NCBI RefSeq assembly: GCF_018323985.1
Contig: NZ_AP024590.1
Span: 3,844,001-3,908,000 of the forward strand
Reading direction: 5' to 3'
Length of the DNA: 64,000 bases
Origin: Enterobacter kobei
Lineage (GTDB): Bacteria > Pseudomonadota > Gammaproteobacteria > Enterobacterales > Enterobacteriaceae
The notes under the pieces were generated by a model. It made no database searches. It saw only the letters and a program-made list of their open reading frames with translations, and was not told the origin of the DNA. The translations under genes were made by a program, and so were the position numbers. The first letter of the stretch is position 1, and the number at the start of each line of letters is the position of its first letter. Positions 35,501-44,590 of this stretch are shown here, piece after piece.

Positions 35501-36664
35501 TTATACCGGCTTTAACCGCGAGCGCAGCAGGACGTAACCCACCACCGCGGACAGCAGCGACCCCATCAGGATCCCCAGCTTCGCCAGATCCACCAGCGCC
35601 GGATCCAGTTCGGCAAAGGCCAGCGTGGTGATAAAGATAGACATGGTGAAACCAATCCCGCACAGCACGCCCACGGCCATGATCTGATTGAACGCCGTCC
35701 CGTGCGGCAGTTTCGCCAGCTTCAGGCGCAGCGCAAGCCACGTAAAGAGGGTAATGCCCAGCGGCTTACCAAAAAACAGACCGGCGATAATACCCAGCGG
35801 CAGCATTGAGGCCAGGCTGGTCGGCGTCACGCCCGCAAGCGAGACTCCCGCATTGGCAAAGGCAAACAGCGGCAGGATCAGCCAGCTCACCCACGGGCTG
35901 AGAACGTGCTCCAGATTTTTTGCTGGTGATACGCCGTTAACCTCTTTCAGCGGGATAAAGAAGCCGATGATCACGCCGGCGATAGTGGCATGCACACCGG
36001 ACTTCAGCACCGCCGTCCACAGCACCAGTCCCACAAGGATATAAATCCCGGTCCGCCGCACGTTAAGGGCATTGAGCAGCGCCAGCACCACGATTGCCGC
36101 AGCCGCCACGCCGAGGGACAGCATCGACAATTGGCTGGTGTAAAACAGCGCGATGATCAGAATAGCGCCCAGGTCATCAATGATCGCCAGCGCCATCAGG
36201 AAAATCTTCAGCGCAACAGGAATGCGGTTACCCAGTAATGCCAGCACGCCTAAAGCAAAGGCAATATCGGTGGCCGTAGGAATGGCCCAGCCATGTCGGG
36301 CGATGGGATCGTGGAAGTTAAATAGCAGGTAGATCAGCGCGGGCAGCACCATGCCGCCTAATGCGGCGATAACCGGGAACGCCGCCTGCTGGCGTGTGGC
36401 CAGCGATCCCTGCACCAGCTCGCTTTTAACTTCCAGGCCAATGGCGAGGAAGAAGATCGCCATCAGGGCGTCGTTGATCCAGAGCAGCATATCTTTGTGG
36501 ATCTCCAGCGAGCCGACGGTTAACTCCACCGGTGTGCTGAGAAACGCATGATACAGGCCACTGGTCGCGTCGAGGTTCGCCATGATCATTGCCAGCAGGG
36601 CGGCGACGATCAGGGTGACGCCACCGGAGGCGTCGCTGTTAATAAAACGGTGTAAGACCTTCAT
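35501..36664 (-). CDS. nhaA: Na+/H+ antiporter NhaA
   Basis: NhaA exchanges 2 H+ for 1 Na+ and handles salt and alkaline stress. The protein has 387 residues (E. coli 388) with about 12 membrane segments. The cation-site Asp pair is present in LAIIDDLGAILII (Asp163/164 by E. coli numbering), and the pH-sensor region near GVHATIAGVIIG is kept. It precedes nhaR; the hok/sok and IS elements found beside this locus in K-12 are absent. Confidence 0.97.
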   Translation of the reverse strand: MKVLHRFINSDASGGVTLIVAALLAMIMANLDATSGLYHAFLSTPVELTVGSLEIHKDMLLWINDALMAIFFLAIGLEVKSELVQGSLATRQQAAFPVIAALGGMVLPALIYLLFNFHDPIARHGWAIPTATDIAFALGVLALLGNRIPVALKIFLMALAIIDDLGAILIIALFYTSQLSMLSLGVAAAAIVVLALLNALNVRRTGIYILVGLVLWTAVLKSGVHATIAGVIIGFFIPLKEVNGVSPAKNLEHVLSPWVSWLILPLFAFANAGVSLAGVTPTSLASMLPLGIIAGLFFGKPLGITLFTWLALRLKLAKLPHGTAFNQIMAVGVLCGIGFTMSIFITTLAFAELDPALVDLAKLGILMGSLLSAVVGYVLLRSRLKPV

Positions 36665-36780
36665 TATTTCTTTCTCTCCGACAACGAAGAACAGGTGGAG
36701 GCATCTTAAAGAGAATGAAGGTTCGATAAAAGTAGATTATCACTGAGCAATAACTCAGTTTTCTCGAGGAATGGAGAGAT

Positions 36781-36815
36781 AAAAAACCGATACCCGGTTA
36801 AAGGTATCGGTTTTT
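36781..36815 (-). terminator. dnaK-dnaJ operon terminator
   Basis: A stem AAACCGATACC/GGTATCGGTTT (36784-36794, 36803-36813) has T runs on both sides, so it can act in both directions. It lies just after the dnaJ stop on the minus strand. Confidence 0.85.
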
Positions 36816-36838
36816 ATGCCGATCGTGCAGACGTCGAA

Positions 36839-37975
36839 TTAGCGCGTCAGATCGTCAAAGAACTTTTTCACACCGTCGAAAAAGCTTTTCGAGCGCGGGC
36901 TGTTATGTTCGCCCGTCGGCCCGCCGAAGCTGTCCTGCAAATCTTTCAGCAGCTGTTTCTGCTTCTCGTTCAGGCCAACCGGGGTTTCCACTACCACGCG
37001 GCATAACAGGTCGCCCTGTGCGCCACCGCGGACGGATTTCACACCCTTGCCACGCATACGGAACAGTTTGCCGGTCTGCGTTTCATGCGGCACTTTCAGC
37101 TTCACGCGGCCATCCAGCGTCGGCACTTCGATTTCGCCGCCGAGGGCTGCCATCGCAAAGTTGATCGGCACTTCACAGTACAGGTTATTGCCTTCACGTT
37201 CGAAGATCGGGTGCTGTTTCACCTGCACCTGGACGTACAGATCGCCTGCCGGTGCGCCGTGCTCACCGGCTTCACCCTCGCCGGACAGACGAATACGATC
37301 GCCGGTATCCACGCCCGCCGGGATTTTAACCGACAGGGTTTTGCTCTTCTCGACGCGACCATGACCGTGGCATTTGTTGCACGGATCTTTAATGATCGAC
37401 CCACGGCCCTGACAGTGCGGACACGCCTGCTGCACGGCAAAGAAGCCCTGACGCATCTGTACCTGACCAGAACCATGACAGGTCGGACAGGTTTGCGGTT
37501 GCGTACCCACTTTCGCGCCGCTGCCGTGGCAAACGTCACACTCTTCCAGCGTCGGAATGCGGATCTCTTTGGTCACGCCACGAACGGCTTCTTCGAGCGT
37601 CAGCTCCATGTTGTAACGTAAATCGGCACCCCGCGAGGCGCGTTGACGCCCGCGACCACCGCCGAAAATATCGCCAAACACATCGCCGAAAATATCGCTG
37701 AAGTCGGCTCCGCCGCCGCCAAAACCACCGCCGCCACCCATGCCGCCTTGTTCAAACGCGGCGTGGCCGTACTGGTCGTAAGCGGCACGTTTCTGGGCAT
37801 CAGTGAGGACTTCGTAGGCTTCTTTAATTTCTTTGAATTTGGCTTCGGCCTCTTTATCGCCCTGGTTACGGTCCGGGTGAAATTTCATGGCCAGGCGTTT
37901 GTACGCCTTTTTGATTTCACGCTCTTCCGCTGATTTGGAAACGCCTAAAATCTCGTAATAATCTTGCTTTGCCAT
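36839..37975 (-). CDS. dnaJ: Hsp40 co-chaperone DnaJ
   Basis: DnaJ delivers clients to DnaK and stimulates its ATPase. The ATG at 37975 gives 378 residues (E. coli 376), starting MAKQDYYEILGV. The J domain has HPD at 33-35. A Gly/Phe-rich linker follows (GGMGGGGGFGGGG), then four CxxCxGxG-type zinc motifs (CDVCHGSG, CPTCHGSG, CPHCQGRG, CNKCHGHG). It is 84 bp downstream of dnaK. Confidence 0.98.
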   Translation of the reverse strand: MAKQDYYEILGVSKSAEEREIKKAYKRLAMKFHPDRNQGDKEAEAKFKEIKEAYEVLTDAQKRAAYDQYGHAAFEQGGMGGGGGFGGGGADFSDIFGDVFGDIFGGGRGRQRASRGADLRYNMELTLEEAVRGVTKEIRIPTLEECDVCHGSGAKVGTQPQTCPTCHGSGQVQMRQGFFAVQQACPHCQGRGSIIKDPCNKCHGHGRVEKSKTLSVKIPAGVDTGDRIRLSGEGEAGEHGAPAGDLYVQVQVKQHPIFEREGNNLYCEVPINFAMAALGGEIEVPTLDGRVKLKVPHETQTGKLFRMRGKGVKSVRGGAQGDLLCRVVVETPVGLNEKQKQLLKDLQDSFGGPTGEHNSPRSKSFFDGVKKFFDDLTR

Positions 37976-38059
37976 CTTTTTTTTCTGCCCCTCACATGCG
38001 TGCACGGGCGGAGAGGAAACCTCTTCGCCCGTGCCAGTATTTACCCGTTCAAAGGGCGA

Positions 38060-39976
38060 TTATTTTTTGTCTTTAACTTCTTCGAACTCAGCGTCGACAA
38101 CGTCGTCATCTTTGCCATGGTTCGCTGAAGCGTCAGCACCACCAGCCTGCTGCTGTGCGTGCTGCTGCTGAGCGATTTCCATCAGCTTCTGAGAAGCCTG
38201 GGCCAGCGCCTGCATTTTCGCTTCGATGTCAGCTTTGTCTTCGCCGCGCAGAGAAGTTTCCAGTGCGGTCAGCGCAGACTCGATAGCGGTTTTGTCATCG
38301 GCCGGCAGTTGATCGCCTGCTTCTTCAACCTGCTTACGGGTGCTGTGCAGCAGATGGTCACCCTGGTTGCGGGTCTGTACCAGTTCTTCGAACTTACGGT
38401 CAGATTCTGCGTTCGCTTCAGCATCGCGTACCATTTTCTGGATTTCTTCTTCGTTCAGACCAGAAGAGGCTTTGATGGTGATCTTCTGCTCTTTCCCGCT
38501 GTTTTTGTCTTTCGCGGAAACGTGCAGGATACCGTCGGCATCGATGTCGAAGGTCACTTCGATCTGCGGCATACCGCGCGGTGCCGGATTGATACCGTCG
38601 AGGTTGAACTGACCCAGTGATTTGTTATCAGCAGCGCGTTTACGCTCACCCTGAATCACGTGGATAGTTACCGCAGACTGGTTATCTTCCGCCGTTGAGA
38701 ACACCTGGCTGTGCTTGGTCGGGATAGTGGTGTTCTTGTTGATCAGCGGAGTCATCACGCCGCCCATGGTTTCGATACCCAGCGACAGCGGGGTAACGTC
38801 CAGCAGCAGAACGTCTTTCACTTCACCGGTCAGCACGCCGCCCTGAACCGCAGCACCGATTGCCACTGCTTCGTCCGGGTTAACGTCTTTACGCGGCTCT
38901 TTGCCGAAGAACTCAGCCACTTTCTTCTGCACCATTGGCATACGCGTCTGACCACCGACCAGAATAACGTCGTTGATGTCAGATACAGACAGGCCAGCGT
39001 CCTGCAGAGCAACTTTCAGCGGCTCGATGGAACGGTTCACCAGGTCTTCGACCAGGCTTTCCAGTTTCGCGCGAGTCACTTTGATGTTCATGTGTTTCGG
39101 ACCGGTCGCATCTGCGGTGATGTACGGCAGGTTCACGTCGGTCTGCTGTGCGGAAGACAGCTCGATTTTCGCTTTTTCTGCCGCTTCTTTCAGACGCTGC
39201 ATTGCCAGCGGGTCATTACGCAGGTCGATGCCCTGGTCTTTCTTAAATTCTTCAACGAGGTAGTTGATCATACGGCTGTCGAAGTCTTCACCACCGAGGT
39301 GAGTATCACCGTTGGTAGCCAGTACTTCGAAGGTTTTTTCGCCGTCAACTTCGTCGATTTCGATAATAGAGATATCGAAGGTACCGCCGCCCAGGTCATA
39401 AACCGCGATAGTACGGTTGCCCACTTCTTTGTCGAGGCCATAAGCCAGCGCCGCAGCGGTCGGTTCGTTGATGATACGTTTTACTTCCAGGCCCGCGATA
39501 CGGCCGGCGTCTTTGGTCGCCTGACGCTGCGCATCGTTAAAGTAAGCCGGAACAGTGATAACCGCTTCAGTTACTGGTTCGCCCAGATAATCTTCCGCCG
39601 TTTTCTTCATTTTTTTCAGCACTTCAGCAGAGATCTGCGGCGGTGCCGTTTTGGTGCCTTTCACATCAAGCCATGCATCGCCGTTATCAGCAGCAATGAT
39701 TTTGTACGGCATGATTGACACGTCACGCTGAACTTCTTCGTCCTGGAAGCGGCGACCGATCAGGCGCTTAATCGCAAAAAGGGTATTTTGCGGGTTTGTC
39801 ACGGCCTGACGTTTAGCCGGCTGACCAACGAGAGTTTCACCGTCCTGAGTATAAGCAATGATAGAAGGCGTGGTGCGATCGCCCTCGGCGTTCTCCAGCA
39901 CACGTGCAGTCGTGCCATCCATAATCGCTACACAAGAGTTGGTTGTACCCAGGTCGATACCAATAATTTTACCCAT
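38060..39976 (-). CDS. dnaK: Hsp70 chaperone DnaK
   Basis: DnaK folds and protects proteins in ATP-driven cycles with DnaJ and GrpE and controls sigma-32 levels. The protein has 638 residues, as in E. coli. The ATPase motifs are GIDLGTTNSCVAIMDG and YDLGGGTFDISI, and there is the VLLLDVTPLSLGIETMGG linker. The substrate domain and a Gln/Ala-rich tail ending EFEEVKDKK complete it. A sigma-32 promoter lies upstream (see 40098-40130). Confidence 0.98.
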   Translation of the reverse strand: MGKIIGIDLGTTNSCVAIMDGTTARVLENAEGDRTTPSIIAYTQDGETLVGQPAKRQAVTNPQNTLFAIKRLIGRRFQDEEVQRDVSIMPYKIIAADNGDAWLDVKGTKTAPPQISAEVLKKMKKTAEDYLGEPVTEAVITVPAYFNDAQRQATKDAGRIAGLEVKRIINEPTAAALAYGLDKEVGNRTIAVYDLGGGTFDISIIEIDEVDGEKTFEVLATNGDTHLGGEDFDSRMINYLVEEFKKDQGIDLRNDPLAMQRLKEAAEKAKIELSSAQQTDVNLPYITADATGPKHMNIKVTRAKLESLVEDLVNRSIEPLKVALQDAGLSVSDINDVILVGGQTRMPMVQKKVAEFFGKEPRKDVNPDEAVAIGAAVQGGVLTGEVKDVLLLDVTPLSLGIETMGGVMTPLINKNTTIPTKHSQVFSTAEDNQSAVTIHVIQGERKRAADNKSLGQFNLDGINPAPRGMPQIEVTFDIDADGILHVSAKDKNSGKEQKITIKASSGLNEEEIQKMVRDAEANAESDRKFEELVQTRNQGDHLLHSTRKQVEEAGDQLPADDKTAIESALTALETSLRGEDKADIEAKMQALAQASQKLMEIAQQQHAQQQAGGADASANHGKDDDVVDAEFEEVKDKK

Positions 39977-40097
39977 CTAAACGTCTCCACTAAAAAATCG
40001 TCATCATGTGGTTGTGGATCTGTAATAAGGGCAAATGAATCGCTTTCAACTGCCCCCTGAGTGTTTTTTTCAGATCCACTCACTTCGGTTGACTACA

Positions 40098-40130
40098 AGA
40101 TGGGGTCGTAACGGGAGGCATCAAGGGGGA
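40098..40130 (-). promoter_or_regulatory. Sigma-32 heat-shock promoter of dnaKJ (P1)
   Basis: On the minus strand CCCCCTTGATG (-35, about 40119-40129) is followed by GACCCCATCT (-10, about 40098-40107). This matches the E. coli dnaK P1 heat-shock promoter nearly base for base. The 300-bp gap 39977-40276 between dnaK and satP holds this promoter, the dnaK leader and the satP promoter. Confidence 0.82.
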
Positions 40131-40276
40131 CGGCGAAAAAATTTTTTAATTTCACCCTGTTCAGATCATAGACACCGTGACCGCCGCTCATTATGATGCC
40201 GCGCCCCGCCTCCTCTATCCCTGGCGTGGGCTTTTACTTTCACCATTTTAATGATGATTTTTTTCTTTGAGGACTT

Positions 40277-40843
40277 ATGGGCGACACTAAGTTGGCTAAT
40301 CCGGCACCGCTGGGCTTAATGGGCTTCGGCATGACCACTATTCTGCTTAATTTGCACAATATTGGTATATTCCCGCTGGATGGCGTGATCCTGGCGATGG
40401 GTATTTTCTACGGCGGTATCGCGCAGATTTTTGCAGGTCTGCTGGAGTTTAAAAAAGGCAACACCTTTGGTTTAACCGCCTTTACCTCTTACGGCTCTTT
40501 CTGGCTGACGCTGGTCGCCATTCTGCTGCTGCCGAAAATGGGTCTGGCAGCCGCGGCTGACGGTCATTTCCTTGGCGTATATCTCGGCATCTGGGGCGTA
40601 TTCACCCTGTTTATGTTCTTCGGTACGCTGAAAGGCCCACGCATGTTGCAGTTCGTGTTCCTGAGCCTGACCGTGCTGTTTGCCCTGCTGTGCGCCGGTC
40701 ACCTGGCGGACAACGAAAGCATCGTGCACATCGCGGGCTGGATTGGTCTGGTGTGTGGCGCAAGCGCCATTTATCTGGCAATGGGTGAAGTCCTTAACGA
40801 ACAATTTGGCCGCACCGTGCTGCCAATTGGTGAAAAGCACTAA
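40277..40843 (+). CDS. satP: Succinate-acetate/proton symporter
   Basis: SatP (YaaH) is an AceTr-family inner-membrane protein (188 residues, as in E. coli) that takes up acetate and succinate with H+. The family signature NPAPLGLMGFGMTTILLN lies at about residues 9-26, and six membrane segments follow. A strong terminator closes the gene. In K-12 yaaI and yaaW lie between dnaK and satP; they are absent here. Confidence 0.96.
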   Translation: MGDTKLANPAPLGLMGFGMTTILLNLHNIGIFPLDGVILAMGIFYGGIAQIFAGLLEFKKGNTFGLTAFTSYGSFWLTLVAILLLPKMGLAAAADGHFLGVYLGIWGVFTLFMFFGTLKGPRMLQFVFLSLTVLFALLCAGHLADNESIVHIAGWIGLVCGASAIYLAMGEVLNEQFGRTVLPIGEKH

Positions 40844-40858
40844 TCTCCCTTCTTATTT

Positions 40859-40890
40859 AAATGCAGAGCCTGGCTCTGCATTTTTTTTTG
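40859..40890 (+). terminator. satP terminator (first of two twin hairpins)
   Basis: A 10-bp stem ATGCAGAGCC/GGCTCTGCAT with a single T at the centre (40861-40881) is followed by nine T. A near-identical hairpin closes the next gene at 42433-42453. Confidence 0.9.
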
Positions 40891-40972
40891 CCCCTCGCCG
40901 CGTGAAATTGTCCTGCTGCGCAAAAATGCGGTATTTTCATCAGCTGTTTCTTTTATTTAACAAGGACTGCCG

Positions 40973-42418
40973 ATGATGCGGTTATCTCCCCTTTCGCCTG
41001 GGTTACTTATACTGGGGCTGATAGCGATAGCACCGGCGGGCGCGATCCCTATGCCGCCGGCTCCCGCCGTCACCAACGTTGAATGGCTTCCCGGCAGTAC
41101 CGTCCGCGTGGGCGATTCCCTTAACGCGCTGTTTCGCATCTCGCTCGCAAGCGGTGATGCGAACGAAATGTGGATGAATATCGACTGCCACACGCAGCAG
41201 AAGACGCTGCTGTTTATGGATGTGCAGGCAAAATCCCGTCCGCCTCTGCGCGTCTACGGCATGAGTTCCATTTCCCGCTATACGCCGGGCGTCCTCTTCG
41301 AACCCGATGCCGACAGCCTGTTTGCCACGAAACCGGAACTGGATCTTTGTCAGAAAAGCATCCCGGAACCGCGCTGGGCCGGGCTTTCTTCTGCCGATGA
41401 GCAGGCTGACCGCCTGTATGTGGATGTGAACAACAGCCTGCGCGAAGAGCGGATGCTGAAAGTGCGGCTCGCCACGGATTACGCGCGCGTTTATCGCGAT
41501 GAAAAGTACGCCGCGCCCTGGTCGATGAAAATCGATGACATGATGTTCAACTGTGAAACCGGCGAGGGTATGGCGCTCAACCATTTCGCGCTCGATAAGC
41601 AGTTTGTGACCGACAGCGAAACGCCTATCGCCGCGAAATTCACCCCGCTCGCGCCCCCGCTGGCCAAAGTGGCGAAAACCCTGTGCAGCGTAAAAGATCT
41701 GCATGAATTTACCGGTACCGGTCCGCTGGTGGCACGGGAGAAAACGCTGGCTGAAAATCAGCTGACGCCGCCGGATTTCCCGCAGAACGAACCGGGGCCG
41801 ATCCAGCGCTATCCGCTGGGCAAAGCGGCTGCCGAGCGTGTAAGCCAGGCGATGACCCGCCCCGATCAGCACCCCGCCTTTACCCGTCTGACCTATACCC
41901 AGCACTGGGCCGACGATGCCAGTGAAACCTCCGTCACCCGCATTGATGTACTGCCGGATGGCTCCACCCTCACGCTCGATACCCTGACGCTGGGCAGCGT
42001 TACCTTTTATGCGCAATACCAGCGGCTGTTTAATATCGTCAATATTCGCGAATGGGACTCGATGAATCCCGCGCCAGTGGTGGGGCAGACGCTGGAAAGC
42101 AACTTCAGTCTGCCGCCGCAGCCGGGGAGTGAGTACCGCTGGCAAACACGCCTCGCCGATGGCAAAAGCGCCGGAAAAGAGAAGACGAAAAGCCAGGTTT
42201 GTCAGGCGCAGGAGCGGTGGCAGTCAGCCTCCGCGCTCAGTCCACGCTTTAGCGGACGTTATCTGGAACTGAGCTGTACTGACGATCGTGGCGATGGCAA
42301 AGCCATGAGCAGCGACTATGCGTGGATAGAAGATCTGCGGGTATTTATCCGCATTGGCTATCAGGAAGAGGGTCAGAAAAAACGCTTCACCTTCTCAGAC
42401 GTCTCTGTTCTGCGCTGA
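40973..42418 (+). CDS. Exported protein of unknown function with three Cys pairs
   Basis: The 481-residue protein has an N-terminal hydrophobic signal (LLILGLIAIAPAGAIPMPPAP), so it is probably periplasmic. I do not recognise the family. Cys are spaced so that three segments each hold one pair: NIDCHTQ with LDLCQKS (about 65-125), MFNCETG with KTLCSVKD (about 190-245) and SQVCQAQ with ELSCTDD (about 410-440). This suggests three disulfide-bonded lobes (inference). Trp and Tyr are frequent. It is bracketed by two near-identical terminators, which makes it a stand-alone unit. It lies between satP and mog, where K-12 has no gene. Confidence 0.75.
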   Translation: MMRLSPLSPGLLILGLIAIAPAGAIPMPPAPAVTNVEWLPGSTVRVGDSLNALFRISLASGDANEMWMNIDCHTQQKTLLFMDVQAKSRPPLRVYGMSSISRYTPGVLFEPDADSLFATKPELDLCQKSIPEPRWAGLSSADEQADRLYVDVNNSLREERMLKVRLATDYARVYRDEKYAAPWSMKIDDMMFNCETGEGMALNHFALDKQFVTDSETPIAAKFTPLAPPLAKVAKTLCSVKDLHEFTGTGPLVAREKTLAENQLTPPDFPQNEPGPIQRYPLGKAAAERVSQAMTRPDQHPAFTRLTYTQHWADDASETSVTRIDVLPDGSTLTLDTLTLGSVTFYAQYQRLFNIVNIREWDSMNPAPVVGQTLESNFSLPPQPGSEYRWQTRLADGKSAGKEKTKSQVCQAQERWQSASALSPRFSGRYLELSCTDDRGDGKAMSSDYAWIEDLRVFIRIGYQEEGQKKRFTFSDVSVLR

Positions 42419-42430
42419 ACGTAAAAACAA

Positions 42431-42460
42431 AAATGCAGAGCCAGGCTCTGCATTTTTTTT
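42431..42460. terminator. Bidirectional terminator between the unknown gene and the MFS gene
   Basis: The stem ATGCAGAGCC/GGCTCTGCAT with a single central A (42433-42453) has a run of eight T on the + side and TTTTTGTTTTTAC on the minus side. It can serve both convergent genes. It differs from the hairpin at 40861-40881 by the central base only. Confidence 0.88.
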
Positions 42461-43766
42461 ACATCTGCTGTAGCGGCCGCTCCGCTACCCGGTCCTCATG
42501 CCACAGATCCTGACGTAACCAGATCCCCAGCGCCAGCCCGATCAGCGATAGCGCCAGTACATACCACGCGGGTGCCATCGGCGAGACGCCCATCAGCATG
42601 GTCACGGCAATCGGCGTCAGACCACCAAAAATGGCGTAAGAAACATTGTAGGAGAAGGAGATGCCGGTAAAACGCACTTCCGCCGGGAATGCCCGCACCA
42701 TCACGTAAGGGACCGCCCCCACTACGCCGACGCACAGCCCCACCAGCCCGTACAGCGCGAAGAGATACTCCGGATGCGCTCCCACCTGGTGGTAAAACAG
42801 CCAGCTTGAACAGGCCAGTAAAATACTGCCGATGATAAAAGTCTTGCTCGCCCCAAAACGATCCGCCGCGAGGCCCGCCAGCAGGCAGCCGATGCACAGC
42901 ATAATGGTGGCGATACTGTTGGCCTGTAAGGTCAGCGCAGGCGCAAGGCCAACCTGTTTTTGCAGCCAGACGGGAGACATCAGGATCACCACCACGATCC
43001 CCGCCGAAAGCAGCCACGTCAGCAGCATCGATACGACCACCGCTTTCCGGTGGCGGACCACCACGGCCTTCACCGGTAATTCTTGCGCCAGCGCTTTACG
43101 CTGCTGCATTTCGAGGAAAATCGGCGTCTCCTGTAACCAGCGGCGCAGGTACATGGCGACCAGGCCAAACGCGCCGCCCAGCAGGAACGGGATACGCCAG
43201 CCGTACTCGTGCACCGCCTGTTGCGACAGGCTGGTATTGACCAGCGTAGCCACCACAGAGCCCAGCAGGATCCCCACCGTCAGTCCGGCGGTCAGCGTGC
43301 CACAGGCGATACCAATACGGTTGCCCGGCACATGCTCGGCAACGAAGACCCAGGCACCCGGCACTTCACCGCCAATCGCTGCCCCCTGCAGTAACCGCAT
43401 CAGCAGCAGTAACAGCGGGGCCGCAATCCCAATGGCGTCGTAAGTCGGCAGCAGACCCATCGCCAGCGTCGGGATCGCCATCAGCAGGATGCTCAGGGTG
43501 AACATCTTTTTGCGGCCGACCAGATCCCCAAAGTGCGCCATGATAATGCCGCCCAGCGGACGCGCCAGATAACCGGCCGCAAAAATGCCAAAAGTCTGCA
43601 CCTGGCGCAGCCATTCCGGAATATCAGCGGGAAAGAAACGTTCGCCGACGACGGCGGCAAAGAAGACAAAGATGATGAAGTCATAAAACTCCAGCGCACC
43701 GCCGAGGGCAGCGAGGGAGAGCGTTTTGACATCCTGACGATTAAGAGGGCGAGTGTAATGTGACAT
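42459..43766 (-). CDS. MFS transporter, metabolite:H+ symporter type
   Basis: The 435-residue protein has about 12 membrane segments. The N-terminus LAALGGALEFYDFIIFVFFAA (cut) and GDLVGRKKMFTLSILLMAIPT show the MHS family pattern seen in KgtP, ProP and ShiA. ARPLGGIIMAHFGD and LLQGAAIGGEVPGAWVFVAEH are the other typical loops. The substrate is probably an organic acid or zwitterion, but it cannot be read from sequence. It is placed between the unknown exported gene and mog, and K-12 has no such gene here. Confidence 0.85.
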   Translation of the reverse strand: MSHYTRPLNRQDVKTLSLAALGGALEFYDFIIFVFFAAVVGERFFPADIPEWLRQVQTFGIFAAGYLARPLGGIIMAHFGDLVGRKKMFTLSILLMAIPTLAMGLLPTYDAIGIAAPLLLLLMRLLQGAAIGGEVPGAWVFVAEHVPGNRIGIACGTLTAGLTVGILLGSVVATLVNTSLSQQAVHEYGWRIPFLLGGAFGLVAMYLRRWLQETPIFLEMQQRKALAQELPVKAVVVRHRKAVVVSMLLTWLLSAGIVVVILMSPVWLQKQVGLAPALTLQANSIATIMLCIGCLLAGLAADRFGASKTFIIGSILLACSSWLFYHQVGAHPEYLFALYGLVGLCVGVVGAVPYVMVRAFPAEVRFTGISFSYNVSYAIFGGLTPIAVTMLMGVSPMAPAWYVLALSLIGLALGIWLRQDLWHEDRVAERPLQQM

Positions 43767-43891
43767 AACCGACCATTGTGCAGAGGTGAATTGATGTTAT
43801 TTTCGATACAGCATGTAAACTTAAAATTACTATATCGTAAATAAATCAGCACGCCACAGGCAGCTCAGGTTATGTCACAAAAGCCTTATTT

Positions 43892-44479
43892 TTAGCTGTT
43901 TATCTCGCGTATTGCGCTTTTAGGACGAAATGCTGCTACCACTTCCGGATGCGTTTCCACATAAGGGCCATCCAGCAACTGTACACAATACGGTACACTG
44001 GCAAAAATACCGTGCACCAGCGGGCTACCATCTGCCGCTTTGACCCCTTCGAGGGTTTCCTGAATGGATTTCGGCTGGCCGGGAAGATTGAGGATCAGCG
44101 CCTGCTTGCGGATCACCCCCACCTGCCGCGAGAGGATCGCCGTCGGCACATAGTGCAGGCTGATCTGGCGCATCTGTTCGCCAAAGCCCGGCATTTCGCG
44201 GTCCGCTACCGACAGCGTGGCATCTGGCGTGACGTCACGGCGCGCCGGGCCGGTGCCGCCGGTGGTCAGCACCAGGTGACAGCTCATCTCATCCACCAGC
44301 TCGCACAGCGTCTGCTCAATGATGGCCTGTTCGTCAGGGATCAGTCGGGTTTCAAGGGTAAAGGGGGTTTTAAGGGCGCGAGTCAGCCAGTTTTCCAGCG
44401 CGGGCAACCCTTTGTCTTCGTATACACCGCTCGATGCGCGGTCTGAAATTGACACTAAGCCAATGCGTAAAGTATCCAT
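43892..44479 (-). CDS. mog: Molybdopterin adenylyltransferase
   Basis: Mog adenylates molybdopterin before molybdate insertion. The ATG at 44479 gives 195 residues (E. coli 195), MDTLRIGLVSISDRASSG. The nucleotide and MPT site TTGGTGPARRDVTPDAT lies near residue 72. Two upstream ATGs (44500 and 44485) are in frame but add a tail not seen in E. coli. Confidence 0.96.
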   Translation of the reverse strand: MDTLRIGLVSISDRASSGVYEDKGLPALENWLTRALKTPFTLETRLIPDEQAIIEQTLCELVDEMSCHLVLTTGGTGPARRDVTPDATLSVADREMPGFGEQMRQISLHYVPTAILSRQVGVIRKQALILNLPGQPKSIQETLEGVKAADGSPLVHGIFASVPYCVQLLDGPYVETHPEVVAAFRPKSAIREINS

Positions 44480-44556
44480 CGTCATTCCGTTTTTAGTCAT
44501 TCACTATCGCGGAATAATACACGTCAGGGGAAAGGACAGACAGAGGGGAAGCAGAT

Positions 44557-44587
44557 AAGCGTGACCGCAGAGGCGGCCACGCTTCGG
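44557..44587 (-). terminator. Possible talB terminator
   Basis: The stem AAGCGTG.CCGC/GCGG.CACGCTT (44557-44585) has one mismatch and is followed on the minus strand by TATCTGCTTCC. It is a weak T tract, so this is a tentative call. Confidence 0.5.
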
Positions 44588-44590
44588 GGA

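Noticed and set aside
38711..39718. Open frame of 335 codons on the + strand
   Set aside because: It is antisense to dnaK; long antisense frames opposite dnaK are a known codon-bias artefact.
41003..42145. Open frame of 380 codons on the - strand
   Set aside because: It is antisense to the exported protein at 40973, which has a signal peptide and better start context.
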